DNA from: M55B112 sp040903745
Lineage (GTDB): Bacteria > Bacteroidota > Bacteroidia > Bacteroidales > GCA-2748055
Length of the DNA: 64,000 nucleotides
Direction: 5' to 3'
Assembly: GCA_040903745.1 (NCBI GenBank)
Contig: JBBDUV010000047.1
Location: forward strand, 73,659-137,658
Position 1 is the first letter of the stretch. Each line of letters begins with the position of its first letter. The position numbers and the translations under genes were made by a program. Shown in pieces: positions 42,461 to 51,570 of this stretch. The notes under the pieces are model-generated. The model did not search any database and had not been told where the DNA came from. It was given only the letters and a program-made list of their open reading frames with translations.

Positions 42461-43696
42461 TTAAAAGCTGATGGCGGCTTCGAACATCACACCGTTGAAT
42501 TCAGCATTCTCCCCATAGGAGGCAATGAAGTTCTTATAATCCTGGGTCACATAGTCGAGTTTAACCAGGATATTTTCGGTGAGGTTCCATCCTCCCCCGG
42601 CTTCGATCCTGCTCACCGACATATCGTTGCTGTTGGCAACCGTATTGTATTTCGCACCGGCATAGAATTGTTCTGTCTTTCCGAAGCGGTACAGCCCCTG
42701 TACGCCAATCTGGTTGAAGTTAAACTCCGATCCGTTGAACGGGCTCGTTCCGGCGTTTGTTTCATACGTACCGAAGAATTCAAAACCTTTGAATTTCGTG
42801 AAGAGGTTGAACATAAATGCGTTTAGCTCATCAGAGAATCCAGGTCCCCATCTTCCTGTTGTATGTCCACTTGCAGGATTGACATCAGCGGAACCATCAG
42901 CGGTCTGCCGCTGCATAACAAGGTAGAACCGTGATCCTGTTCGGTCGCCGTTATATAGTGATCCGAAGTGGTTGTTGCTGCTGTGGTATCCTGAAACGGT
43001 GGCGCGGATCCTGAGATCATCATTCAGATGGGTGTCGTATCCGGCTTTCCAGTAGGCTGCCAGTTCCTCGTGGGCGTTGTAGGGGGTGTAATTCCCGGAG
43101 AAGGCGCTATAGCCCGCCAGCGCGGGCTTCAGCGTTCCTGTGGTAATGGCGGCTAAAACGATGATACCGTTGTGGCGGAAGAGCGCTTCGAAGGCTGGGG
43201 CGGTGGTGAAGGCATCCATGATGTAGTTGCCTGTGAAAGGATTGTTGATCACCCTGCCGTTATCGGAACGGAAGAAGTGGGCATCTCCGTAGTTCAGTTC
43301 CATGACCCCGGCTTTCAGGGTGAGGTAGTCCATGATGTTATCGACAGCTGCGGAGTTAAGGAACGGCAGTTCATCCATCTGGAGGTATCCACCTTTTACC
43401 CAAGCTTCTACGTGGTGACGCGATGATAGGTAGGTGGTGAGGTTCACTTTGATGCCCTGCGCGAGTTCAGCGTTGATCGCGAAATTAGCGGTGGGAAGGT
43501 TGAGTCCCGTTCCCAGAAGTATCAGCATGGAATCGGCCGAGTGACTAAGTGACTGGTACTGCATGGCGAAGTCGGCACCGAGGGTGACTTTCACCTTTTC
43601 GAAATCCTCGTTGTTCAGAGGTTCCGGTTCGAACGTTTGAGCATAGGAAGTGGCCCCGATGAGCAGGGCGGCAAGAGTTATCATTGCTTTTTTCAT
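42461..43696 (-). CDS. Outer-membrane beta-barrel (porin-like) protein
   Basis: A 411-residue protein with a signal peptide (MITLAALLIGATSYAQ), many alternating amphipathic strands (YLTLKAGVMELNYGDAHFFRSDNGR, EFNFNQIGVQGLYRF) and a C-terminal Phe after FEAAIS, the standard barrel-assembly signal. It resembles putative porins of Bacteroidota with unknown cargo. It lies between two YceI-type genes and upstream of an Rrf2 regulator. The group looks like an envelope/redox-responsive set. Confidence 0.8.
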   Translation of the reverse strand: MKKAMITLAALLIGATSYAQTFEPEPLNNEDFEKVKVTLGADFAMQYQSLSHSADSMLILLGTGLNLPTANFAINAELAQGIKVNLTTYLSSRHHVEAWVKGGYLQMDELPFLNSAAVDNIMDYLTLKAGVMELNYGDAHFFRSDNGRVINNPFTGNYIMDAFTTAPAFEALFRHNGIIVLAAITTGTLKPALAGYSAFSGNYTPYNAHEELAAYWKAGYDTHLNDDLRIRATVSGYHSSNNHFGSLYNGDRTGSRFYLVMQRQTADGSADVNPASGHTTGRWGPGFSDELNAFMFNLFTKFKGFEFFGTYETNAGTSPFNGSEFNFNQIGVQGLYRFGKTEQFYAGAKYNTVANSNDMSVSRIEAGGGWNLTENILVKLDYVTQDYKNFIASYGENAEFNGVMFEAAISF

Positions 43697-43737
43697 GGTT
43701 TGATTTGTTTAAATGAATATATTATGAATAAAAAGGA

Positions 43738-43972
43738 TTTTTAGAGATGACCTGAGGTTTGCGCATGTCGGCTCAATTTGCAATATTCCAAAGTAATTTT
43801 TTGGGTTGTCCAGAGATTCGCGCATACAGGTTCTGTTTTCAAAAAGCCGGATCAGTTTTTTAGAAACGTCATGAGGTTCATTCATGTCTGGCAATTTTTT
43901 AACATCCCTGAACAGTTTTTTGATTATCCCGAGGTTTGCACATTTTGCTTGGTTATCAATAATCCAGATCAG
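43738..43972. repeat. Degenerate tandem repeat, four units of 58-60 bp
   Basis: Units at about 43738-43796, 43797-43855, 43856-43915 and 43916-43972 each begin with a T6 run and contain a core such as GAGGTTTGCGCATG, GAGATTCGCGCATA, GAGGTTCATTCATG or GAGGTTTGCACATT. Identity between units is only moderate, and spacers are not constant and unique as in CRISPR. The block fills the gap between the porin and YceI genes. Confidence 0.7.
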
Positions 43973-44586
43973 TTTCGGGAAGACTGTCCCACTTCTGCAT
44001 AGACTGATTCAGGCTGAAAGTTGACATTGAAGTGCACGGTTACCTCTTCTCCTGTTTTCATGGTGCCCATCATGGCAGTTGGAGGGGAGATATTGAAATC
44101 TTTCATATTGATCTTCTCTTTTCCGGTTACCGAGATGGTAAAGTCTTTTTGAATCACACCGGAGAAAGGAATGGTTACAGGTAACGTTTTTCCGGCGATG
44201 GACAGGGTGCCGTGGGCAGTGCCTGACAGGTTTTTCGCTGTAGCTGACAGATCATTTACAGATTGCAGAGTAAAGGCGATTTTGTTATGCTTATCTGACT
44301 TCAGGGCATTGTAGGTCTTTTTATCCATCAGGGAGTTCTTACTTTTCAGTCCTTCAGAAAGAACTGAAAAGTTAACATTCAGGATCTCATCAATTTTCTG
44401 ATCCTGCAGATTCACCTTCATGCTGGCATCCATCTCTGTTGCAGTCATCTCCCAGTCGTGCACAGAAGATGTTCCTTCAATGGTGATGCTGCTGGTTTTC
44501 GGGTCCAGTTTGAATGTTGTCTGTGCCAGGAGTGCCTGGCTGAACAGGAAGATGGACAGGGTTAGGATTAGATATCTTGTTTTCAT
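43969..44586 (-). CDS. YceI family periplasmic protein
   Basis: A 205-residue YceI protein with a signal peptide (LILTLSIFLFSQALLAQ). The start of the mature part, TTFKLDPKTSSITIEGTSSVHDWEM, and the end FNISPPTAMMGTMKTGEEVTVHFNV are the hallmarks of the lipocalin-like YceI barrel that holds polyisoprenoids or amide lipids. It is the first gene of the group YceI / porin / YceI-like / Rrf2 and has a well-formed promoter at 44694-44725. Confidence 0.9.
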   Translation of the reverse strand: MKTRYLILTLSIFLFSQALLAQTTFKLDPKTSSITIEGTSSVHDWEMTATEMDASMKVNLQDQKIDEILNVNFSVLSEGLKSKNSLMDKKTYNALKSDKHNKIAFTLQSVNDLSATAKNLSGTAHGTLSIAGKTLPVTIPFSGVIQKDFTISVTGKEKINMKDFNISPPTAMMGTMKTGEEVTVHFNVNFQPESVYAEVGQSSRN

Positions 44587-45020
44587 GGCTATCGTGTTTT
44601 ATTTAACAATTTTTTATTTGAAATCCTGGTTATTCGGTTGGATTAAATAATTTCACACATCTAAAAAATATAAATCCTATAGAATAACTAGTACAAATGT
44701 ATCAATAGTGATGTTATTTTACAAACAGTAATATGATATCGAATGATGTATTATAATAATTTGGTGACGAATGATGTGTAAATATGAGTGTAAAGGTCAT
44801 TAAATGAGGTTTATATAATAAAAAATTGTTTATATAGAAACATTTTAAATTACAAAACATTCATGCTTCAGTGATTTTTTTAATTAAGAAGAGGGGTTAA
44901 TGAACGACTTGTTACAGACATGTCTGTATCAGAAATGGGACCACATAGATTATTAAGCCCCATCATTGCTTTTTTCCGAAGACCGGGGCCATTCATAATT
45001 AATCCAGATTTTTACCGGAG
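44587..45020. other. 434-bp AT-rich intergenic region with YceI promoter
   Basis: Apart from the promoter at 44694-44725 it holds a perfect palindrome ACAGACATGTCTGT (about 44925-44938) related to the ends of the palindromic repeat family at 27071-27307. No gene was found. Confidence 0.5.
44694..44725 (-). promoter_or_regulatory. Bacteroidota promoter of the YceI gene
   Basis: On the minus strand: TTTG (44725-44722), a 20-bp spacer and TACATTTG (44701-44694). Both boxes match the TTTG / TAnnTTTG consensus perfectly with the right spacing. The leader to the YceI ATG is about 100 bases. Confidence 0.65.
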
Positions 45021-46142
45021 CTATTCGGGGCGAAAGCAGAAGAACCCGGGATTGATGCCGGTAGTAAAGGTATCGACTGGGGTGCCGTCGGGACGGTAGC
45101 GGTAGACACGACCCCGGCTCACCTGGTCGATCGCATCGGCGATATATACCTCGCCGGAGTACGGATCAATACCCAGTCCGTAGAAACCCCCGGAAAGACC
45201 GGTCGTAGCTGGTCCTTCAATAAACAGGTCCGGAGGATCATCGGACAGTACCATCAGTCTGTAGGCATGTCTGTTTAAAAAGTAAAGCGTATCGCCGGTC
45301 CCGTTGATCTTCAGTTCCGAAGGGTGGTCGTTCAGCGGAAAGCGGATCGTCTTTTCGATCTTCCGTGTCCCGGGATCGATCTGCACCAGTGCAGGTTTCT
45401 CATTGCCTGCGGGGTTCCCCTCGAAACCACCGTCACACAACACCCAGAGCCGTTCAAACCGGTCGAGCACCATCGAATTGGGTTGAAGCGGCACTTCGAT
45501 GGAATCGGTCACCTCGTCCGTCTCTGTGTCGATCACCAAAATCTTGTTATCGTAGCTCCAGCAGTTGGTAAACACCTCGTTGCCGAACTGCACCATCTGC
45601 TCGGTGGAATGCTGATTGAACCGGGATGTGGGATTGCTTACATCGATGTACCCGGTGATCGCGTATGTCTGCGGGTTCACGATGGTGATCGCCCGGGCGT
45701 AGAGGTCGGTGACATAGGCCTTTTCCGGATCGACAAAGAGAATCTGGCGCGGCGAGGAGAGCCCGGTGATCTTTCCTTCGTACCCGAAGGTGTGGATGTT
45801 GATTACATAGATCTTACCAGAGTTGTTCACCACGATATACCCGAGGCTGTCTCGGATTACCATCGATTGCGCTACATCGCCCAGTGGCACGCCGTTGGTG
45901 CGGTAAAAAACATCGTTCAACAGTTTCATCGAGTCGATCATGTAGTAGGAGAGCGAGGCATTGTCGTACATGAAATTTCCCTCGTTCACAATGAAGAGTC
46001 CAGACTGCCGGTTGATGTGCCCGTTAAGCAGCGTGTCGTACCTCACCTGCAGGTCGTTCATCCCGTACCACGCCTCATCGTCCATGCAGCCGTTGCACAG
46101 CAGCAGAAGGGGAGAGAGCCATATGAGATGTTTCAGGGTCAT
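45021..46142 (-). CDS. BtuG-like surface beta-propeller lipoprotein (DUF5074/YncE-like)
   Basis: A 373-residue lipoprotein (signal LIWLSPLLLLCNGC) whose mature part is a seven-bladed propeller of YncE/DUF5074 type (SGLFIVNEGNFMYDNASLSYY, GYIVVNNSGKIYVINIHTFGY, LGIDPYSGEVYIADA). In Bacteroides BtuG, a propeller of this type, binds vitamin B12 with very high affinity on the cell surface and caps BtuB. Position directly after the btuB-like gene (start 3 bp from its stop) and within a cobalamin-riboswitch operon supports the same role here. The end of the protein is intact. Confidence 0.78.
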   Translation of the reverse strand: MTLKHLIWLSPLLLLCNGCMDDEAWYGMNDLQVRYDTLLNGHINRQSGLFIVNEGNFMYDNASLSYYMIDSMKLLNDVFYRTNGVPLGDVAQSMVIRDSLGYIVVNNSGKIYVINIHTFGYEGKITGLSSPRQILFVDPEKAYVTDLYARAITIVNPQTYAITGYIDVSNPTSRFNQHSTEQMVQFGNEVFTNCWSYDNKILVIDTETDEVTDSIEVPLQPNSMVLDRFERLWVLCDGGFEGNPAGNEKPALVQIDPGTRKIEKTIRFPLNDHPSELKINGTGDTLYFLNRHAYRLMVLSDDPPDLFIEGPATTGLSGGFYGLGIDPYSGEVYIADAIDQVSRGRVYRYRPDGTPVDTFTTGINPGFFCFRPE

Positions 46143-46144
46143 GA

Positions 46145-48667
46145 TTAATATTCAAATTTCAGGTGTAGCATGTATGAGCGGCCCGGCATGAAGTGTTGCA
46201 GCTCGTTTCTGTAAGTCTCGTTGAACAGGTTGTCGACCTCCAGTTCCAGGTTGATTTTTTGAGGTGAGCGCCCGGCACCATTTTTACCGGTCCCCACTTC
46301 AAACCTCTTACCGATCCGCATGTTGTTCATGAAATAAGGGTAGAGACTATAAAGCCGTTCGTTTCCTGAAGTGCCGTTCAGCCGCTCGACCCCATTCAGA
46401 CCTGGCAGTTCTTGCGAATCATCTGCCGGTCCGCCGCTATTACCGCTCATCAACTGTCTCGTTCCCATGGCATTGTATTGCCACTGCAGATACCACCCCC
46501 TGTTGGTCACCGAAACAAATGCATTTCCCGAAACCTTTGGTATAAACGGCAACTGCACTCCCCGGGAATTATTGTCTGGGGAGCTGGCTCCATCCGCCGT
46601 TCCCCCGTCTGCCGTTTCCCCGGCCGATCCTGCTCCCCCACCTGTTATCGTTCCGCTATAATCCCGTGTATTTGTGAGCGCAAAGTTCCCGTGCAGCTGC
46701 AGCATTGTTCGCCGCACCGTCACCTTCACCGCAAGCTGGTATTCTAGTCCGTAGGACCGCACCTCGGCCAGGTTTACCGGTTCCCAGTACCCTTTGAATC
46801 CCGGCAGCCAGAGGATCCAATCGTTGATCCGCGAATAGTACCCTGTAAGCGATGTATTGACGGTCTGCCCCCCTGCCGCTTTTTCCCAGCGCACCGAGGA
46901 TTCACCCGTGTAGCCCTCCTCGGGAAGCAGATCGGGGTTTCCACCGGGCTGCCAGTATAGGTCGTTGAGGGTGGGGTGGTGGTAGTTCCGGGCGAAATTC
47001 GCCTGCAGCACCAGGTCATGCTTTTCCAAAGGACGAAAATTCAGTCCGAATGTATAGATTAGGGGTGACCGGTAATCAGATACGAAATCCTTCCGCATTT
47101 GGAGCGAGAGCATCAGCAGCTCCGTCGCACTGAGGTAGAGTCCGCCGAACAGCGATCCCTCGAGACGGACAGTATCGTAACCGGTATGGGTGGACGAGTC
47201 GTACGTGGCGATGCTGTACCTGTTGAGCGCGGTTCGCGCATTGGCAGATAAGCGGTCCGAAAAGTTGCGGCTGAGCTCGCCGCTGTTGAGCCAGCTGAAC
47301 ATCCGGCTCTCGGAATCGACGTTTATCTGCCGGTGCAGTCCGGGCACCTCTGTCTCCATGGTGTAGCCGAGCCGCTGGTAGTCGACCCCGCTTCGCAGCT
47401 GCAACTTCGACTGCTCCCCGTAATAGCTGTACTCCGTGACATTCCTGATTGTTTGGTCGGCTTGCAGGTTGTCGCGTTGCAATCCACCGGTCTGGTATTC
47501 GCTGCTCAGTACCGTGGGAACGGAACGGTTGGCTGTCTGCAGCCAGGTGCGGTTGGAGATCACGGAGTTGCCGGGGGGAGGATGGGCCGTGGATTTTGTA
47601 TCGGGGGAGGTCCCGGTGGCTCCATATCCGGTGGTGGAGGAGGCTAAGGGAATCTGCTGAACGGTGCTTCCTGTCCCGGTGGTGGAGGAGGTGGTGGCTA
47701 AAGGGGGTTGCTGAACGGTGGCTCCATATCCGGTGGTGGAGGAGGCTGGAGAGCTGTGCTTCCCGGTGGGGGGGTGGTCATTGGGATCGGCGGGAGATGA
47801 GGTACTGCGAACGTCGGTGGGGTGATCGGTATAGGTTATACGGCCTGAAGGGTCATCCTTATCCTCGGCGTTACTGCGAACAGAAGATGATCTGCGGCTA
47901 CCGGACCGTTTGGAGGGTCGAAAGTAGAACTCCTGACTGATCCCCGATTTGCTATAGGCGGCGTTGCGGTTCTGTTGGGTGGGATGGCAGAGCTCACCGG
48001 TGGCGCTATCCTTATCGATGATGTTTTTGTTGACGAACGGGTAGTTGTTCTCCGAGCCGGAGGAGTAGAGGCGGGTGGTTGACTGAAACCTCTGGTTGCC
48101 GAGGTTGAACCGGGCCATGCCACCGGCTGTAATAAAGCTCCCGTACTCGGTGTGGATCTGTCCGCCGGCCCTGTTCGACCAGTCGGGCAGGTTCCTGATT
48201 TCAATGTGGCCGCCGAGACCGCCGCTCCGCGACTCAACCGATGCTGCGCCGTGGTGGATGTTCAGCTCATCGATGAGAAAGACCGGCACGAGGGAGAAGT
48301 CGACCATCCCGAGCATCGGGGAGTTGATGCTGAGTCCGTTCCAACTCACCTGCGTGTGGGATGGGGCGGTGCCACGGAACGATGCAGTGGCGAGCGCACC
48401 CCTGCCGTAGTCGCGGATGTATATGTTGGTATTCTCAGCAAGCAGCGTCGAGAGGTCGCTGTGTACCTGGTGCTGCAGGATGAGGGTGTCGATCGTAACC
48501 CGCTTCATGCCGGCCTCCTCTTTCAGGGGCATGGTGGAACGGGTGACCGCCACTTCGCTGATGCTGAAGATTGAATCGGTTATGCCCTGTCCGGTTGCCG
48601 GGGGGGTGATATTGGCCGTCAGGATGATGAGGCAGAGGGCAGGCAGGATCGGGTGACGGACCTCCAT
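46145..48667 (-). CDS. btuB: TonB-dependent cobalamin receptor (BtuB-like)
   Basis: A TonB-dependent outer-membrane receptor of about 840 residues. The ATG at 48667 is chosen because the signal peptide (ILPALCLIILTANITPPATG) follows; an upstream ATG at 48742 would add 25 residues. A TonB-box-like segment (ISEVAVTRS), the plug domain (HSDLSTLLAENTNIYIRDYGRGALATASFRGT, NGLSINSPMLG, SGGLGGHIEIRN) and a 22-strand-type barrel ending LHLKFEY are visible. One extracellular loop (about residues 255-375) is replaced by a low-complexity Ser/Thr/Pro/Gly-rich insertion with repeats. Cobalamin is inferred from the riboswitch and the BtuG-like neighbour. Confidence 0.87.
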   Translation of the reverse strand: MEVRHPILPALCLIILTANITPPATGQGITDSIFSISEVAVTRSTMPLKEEAGMKRVTIDTLILQHQVHSDLSTLLAENTNIYIRDYGRGALATASFRGTAPSHTQVSWNGLSINSPMLGMVDFSLVPVFLIDELNIHHGAASVESRSGGLGGHIEIRNLPDWSNRAGGQIHTEYGSFITAGGMARFNLGNQRFQSTTRLYSSGSENNYPFVNKNIIDKDSATGELCHPTQQNRNAAYSKSGISQEFYFRPSKRSGSRRSSSVRSNAEDKDDPSGRITYTDHPTDVRSTSSPADPNDHPPTGKHSSPASSTTGYGATVQQPPLATTSSTTGTGSTVQQIPLASSTTGYGATGTSPDTKSTAHPPPGNSVISNRTWLQTANRSVPTVLSSEYQTGGLQRDNLQADQTIRNVTEYSYYGEQSKLQLRSGVDYQRLGYTMETEVPGLHRQINVDSESRMFSWLNSGELSRNFSDRLSANARTALNRYSIATYDSSTHTGYDTVRLEGSLFGGLYLSATELLMLSLQMRKDFVSDYRSPLIYTFGLNFRPLEKHDLVLQANFARNYHHPTLNDLYWQPGGNPDLLPEEGYTGESSVRWEKAAGGQTVNTSLTGYYSRINDWILWLPGFKGYWEPVNLAEVRSYGLEYQLAVKVTVRRTMLQLHGNFALTNTRDYSGTITGGGAGSAGETADGGTADGASSPDNNSRGVQLPFIPKVSGNAFVSVTNRGWYLQWQYNAMGTRQLMSGNSGGPADDSQELPGLNGVERLNGTSGNERLYSLYPYFMNNMRIGKRFEVGTGKNGAGRSPQKINLELEVDNLFNETYRNELQHFMPGRSYMLHLKFEY
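47615..47750. repeat. Imperfect repeats in the BtuB loop insertion
   Basis: Three copies of GGTGGCTCCATATCCGGTGG or a close variant start at 47615, 47663 and 47717 (48-54 bp apart). They encode SSTTGYGATVQQPPLA-like units in the BtuB-like receptor. The DNA is G-rich and low in complexity, so copy-number change is likely. Confidence 0.75.
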
Positions 48668-48825
48668 CCTGACTGCCCTCTGCCTCATGGAGATGGACTT
48701 CATCCAGCGGATAAGGGGCTGTATATCGGGCCGTCTCTTCAACTTACTGTTTTATCAGATTCTATTTGTTCAACCTATCTTCTGTTCGGAAAATATGCAA
48801 CGTTCCACAAACATGGAACGCTTTC

Positions 48826-51267
48826 CTACTGCTTAATGAATTTCTTCTTGATCAAACCCACTTTCGTGTCTGCTTCGAGAATGTAGATGCCATTGGGCAG
48901 TGTGCTGATATCCAGCCGTTGGAAACCGGAATTGTTTCCTGCTTTCAGGATCCTTCGGCCGGATATATCGTATACCGCCATTGTGAATACCTCCACATCC
49001 TTGAGTGTGATAAAGCTGCTTGCCGGGTTGGGGTAGAGGGTGATCGCGCTTGCAGCACCGGCGCCAGAATCAAAGTTACCGGCCATGCGGTTCTCTGTCG
49101 ACACCGCGAGGTCGACCGTGGTGGTAACGGACGCATAGACTGCACTGTTGGATACCATCGCAGCGGTGAGGGTGAGCTCGCCGGAGGAGCCTTCGAGGTG
49201 GAGGAGTCCGGTTTCATCCACGTATGCACCGGGCTGAGTGGCACTCCAGTTCACCGGCTCGTTTTGCAGCAACCTGCCCTTCCTGAAGGCGAATGCCTCC
49301 ATCTGGTAAGCCGTGGTTGTAAGCACGGGTGGAATCTCCCTGATCACCACAAGCTCATGGTTGCCTTTGAGGGTTGGATCGGGCTCCACGACCGCGGCCC
49401 CTGTGATCTCTGTGGAGATCTGACCGAGCCATCCGGCACCATCCATCACACCGGTATGAACCTTTACGAAATGGATCATATCGAGCTCCACGTGGTTGCC
49501 ATCGGCATCCACGGCCCAGCTGATATCGAACGCATCCCCACCGGCATTTTCCACCTCCGGTGTGTAGGGGTTGTCAGGCCGGTTATATGGGGCTTTGCCG
49601 CGTGACTGGTTGTCGGTATAGCCGAATGCACGGCGGAGGGAGTAGACGGTTGTTTCGAAAGCGGTATCAATGGTCGACCGGATCATACTGCCACTGAGTG
49701 TGTATTGCTCCTGGTCGATCGAGGGAAACGAATCGGGCAGGGGGTAGTATGGCTGCGTGAAATAGCTGTTTGCCTGGATGAGACCTTCGTTCCCCTGTGA
49801 ATCGGACCATGGGACATCGGCGGCGACATCGCTGTAGGGATTGCTATAGGTGACGCTGTAGTTGTGGTCAGCGGTACTGAAGTGGTAGTCGGATCCGGCG
49901 AGCTCGTACCAGGTGTCGTCGGGCAGGTCGTTGCCGTTTTCGTCATTCATTACAGAGACAATACCGGGTTCTGACCAGTTGGGCATCGGGTTGCCAAAGA
50001 TGGTGAAATCGGCGCCATAGGGGTTGTCGGGGTGGTTCCTGACCGGCTGTTCGAAGCGGAAAACGATATATCCGCCGAAAGCGCCGAGGGAGACGCTGCC
50101 GTTGACACCGTTGATGAGCGATTGTGGGGAGGAGGGGGTGCCCCACGGTGCAGCGTTCATGTACTGTGACGGTGCGGGGAGGTATTCGAGGACCTCGGTG
50201 ATGAAAGGACCAGTGGGAGGTTCGGGAACACTATAGAGGTTGTCCATGCAGAAGTAGGCGGGGGTGTTCATCCCCCAATCGCCGTTGTCGGTGGAGGAGA
50301 GTTCGAAGGAGAGTTTGTTGACCTTCCCGAGTGGGGTGAGGTCGATCCATTGCCATGTTTCGATGATATAGTCATTGGCCGGGTTTTCGAAGCGGTAGTC
50401 GGCGAGATAAAAATCGACCGTTGCCTTTGTACTGTCGCTTCTGGTACCGGTGACCGTAAGTTTGAACCAGTCGGGATCGGAGCCCTCGTCGCCGCCGAAC
50501 TTTTTGGTGTAGTCGTCGCCCTCCTTCATGGAGAGGGCAGCATAGGTGCTGTTTGTGACAAAGAACCCCTGAAAGAGGTGGTCGGTACCAAATGGGGTGG
50601 TAATCTGTGATAGCGGACTGGTATAGGTTACTCCAAAGTTCTTTCCCACTGTGGAGTCTAGTCGCACGGGGGAGAAGGCACTGTATGGATTGGTCCATCC
50701 CGGTGTGGTGTTGTCGGTGGTGTTTGAGTAGGACCAACTATACCATGCCTGCCAGTCGGGGTTGTAACTGTTAAAGAAGTTGACTGTTCCGCTGGTGAAG
50801 CCGCCGCTGCTGTCGGAGCCGTTCCAGAAACTTTCCGGATCGAGTGGGAGATCGTCGAAAGTGGCCACATCGTAGTCGCCTTTGATGACTGGCCGCACAC
50901 CGATGATAAAAGTGTCGGCGGTGGCCTGACCGTTATATTCTGCTGTGATGATCACGTTGGATTGTCCGGGAGCGAGGTAGTCGATGGTCAGGGTCTGGTT
51001 ATCGACAATCACGATAGCCACGGCTGGTTTGGAGGTGTGTGAGACGGCGTATGTGAGTGCTGCTTCCGGGGTGTCGGGATCGTAGAAGTGGTTTGAGAGG
51101 TCGAGCACTGTGTTAGGCGATTCTTCGGAAGCCTCGTAGTTTTGCAGGGGTTCAGTTACCTCCGGCGGTTGATCGACTAAACTGTTTTGTGTGCTTTTGA
51201 TTTCCTGGGCAGTTAACCCGCCTGCCAGGAGTGATGATATCATCACGGTGGTGTACATTTTTTTCAT
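48826..51267 (-). CDS. T9SS-sorted surface protein with DUF4465 region, cobalamin locus
   Basis: About 813 residues from the ATG at 51267, which gives the signal peptide (TTVMISSLLAGGLTAQ). A cadherin/Ig-like segment (about 30-115) precedes a DUF4465-like beta domain (about 120-330: TFDDLPLDPESFWNGSD, KLTVTGTRSDSTKATVDFYL), a second large beta domain (about 340-640: GYIVFRFEQPVRNHPDNPYG) and a C-terminal type IX sorting domain (ITLYPNPASSFITLK ... LPNGIYILEADTKVGLIKKKF). It is secreted through T9SS and attached to the surface. DUF4465 proteins are frequently encoded beside btuB in Bacteroidota, so a B12-capturing role is likely but unproven. It is the first gene after the riboswitch. Confidence 0.82.
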   Translation of the reverse strand: MKKMYTTVMISSLLAGGLTAQEIKSTQNSLVDQPPEVTEPLQNYEASEESPNTVLDLSNHFYDPDTPEAALTYAVSHTSKPAVAIVIVDNQTLTIDYLAPGQSNVIITAEYNGQATADTFIIGVRPVIKGDYDVATFDDLPLDPESFWNGSDSSGGFTSGTVNFFNSYNPDWQAWYSWSYSNTTDNTTPGWTNPYSAFSPVRLDSTVGKNFGVTYTSPLSQITTPFGTDHLFQGFFVTNSTYAALSMKEGDDYTKKFGGDEGSDPDWFKLTVTGTRSDSTKATVDFYLADYRFENPANDYIIETWQWIDLTPLGKVNKLSFELSSTDNGDWGMNTPAYFCMDNLYSVPEPPTGPFITEVLEYLPAPSQYMNAAPWGTPSSPQSLINGVNGSVSLGAFGGYIVFRFEQPVRNHPDNPYGADFTIFGNPMPNWSEPGIVSVMNDENGNDLPDDTWYELAGSDYHFSTADHNYSVTYSNPYSDVAADVPWSDSQGNEGLIQANSYFTQPYYPLPDSFPSIDQEQYTLSGSMIRSTIDTAFETTVYSLRRAFGYTDNQSRGKAPYNRPDNPYTPEVENAGGDAFDISWAVDADGNHVELDMIHFVKVHTGVMDGAGWLGQISTEITGAAVVEPDPTLKGNHELVVIREIPPVLTTTAYQMEAFAFRKGRLLQNEPVNWSATQPGAYVDETGLLHLEGSSGELTLTAAMVSNSAVYASVTTTVDLAVSTENRMAGNFDSGAGAASAITLYPNPASSFITLKDVEVFTMAVYDISGRRILKAGNNSGFQRLDISTLPNGIYILEADTKVGLIKKKFIKQ

Positions 51268-51570
51268 TGGATATTTTTTAATACACGGAACGTAATCAGA
51301 ACTGCAGGCACCGTGCAAACACCCCCAGCTCTGCTTTGTCCGCTGCTGCGTTGCTGAGTTGCGATCCACCGGTAATAACCTGGTTACGGCTAAGGATCTA
51401 CTACCGCAATGCGATGGCGGACAATCCCCATGCATTTTCGTAACAGCGGAAGAGCTGCTAAGAAAAGGTGCAGGCGAACAAAACTGATTTTGTGGATTGC
51501 GGGGAAGATGTGTGTCAGAAGTTGCAATAACGATCGACATCCTGTTCTCCGCAGGTTACAAAATCGTTCA

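Noticed and set aside
43738..43972. Possible CRISPR array
   Set aside because: Units diverge throughout, there are no constant repeats with unique spacers, and no cas genes are in the window.
45324..46148. 274-codon open frame antisense to the BtuG-like gene
   Set aside because: His/Val-rich shadow of a propeller gene in GC-rich DNA, without a signal or domain.
48766..49605. 279-codon open frame antisense to the T9SS protein
   Set aside because: Overlaps the conserved sorting domain on the other strand; no recognisable protein features.
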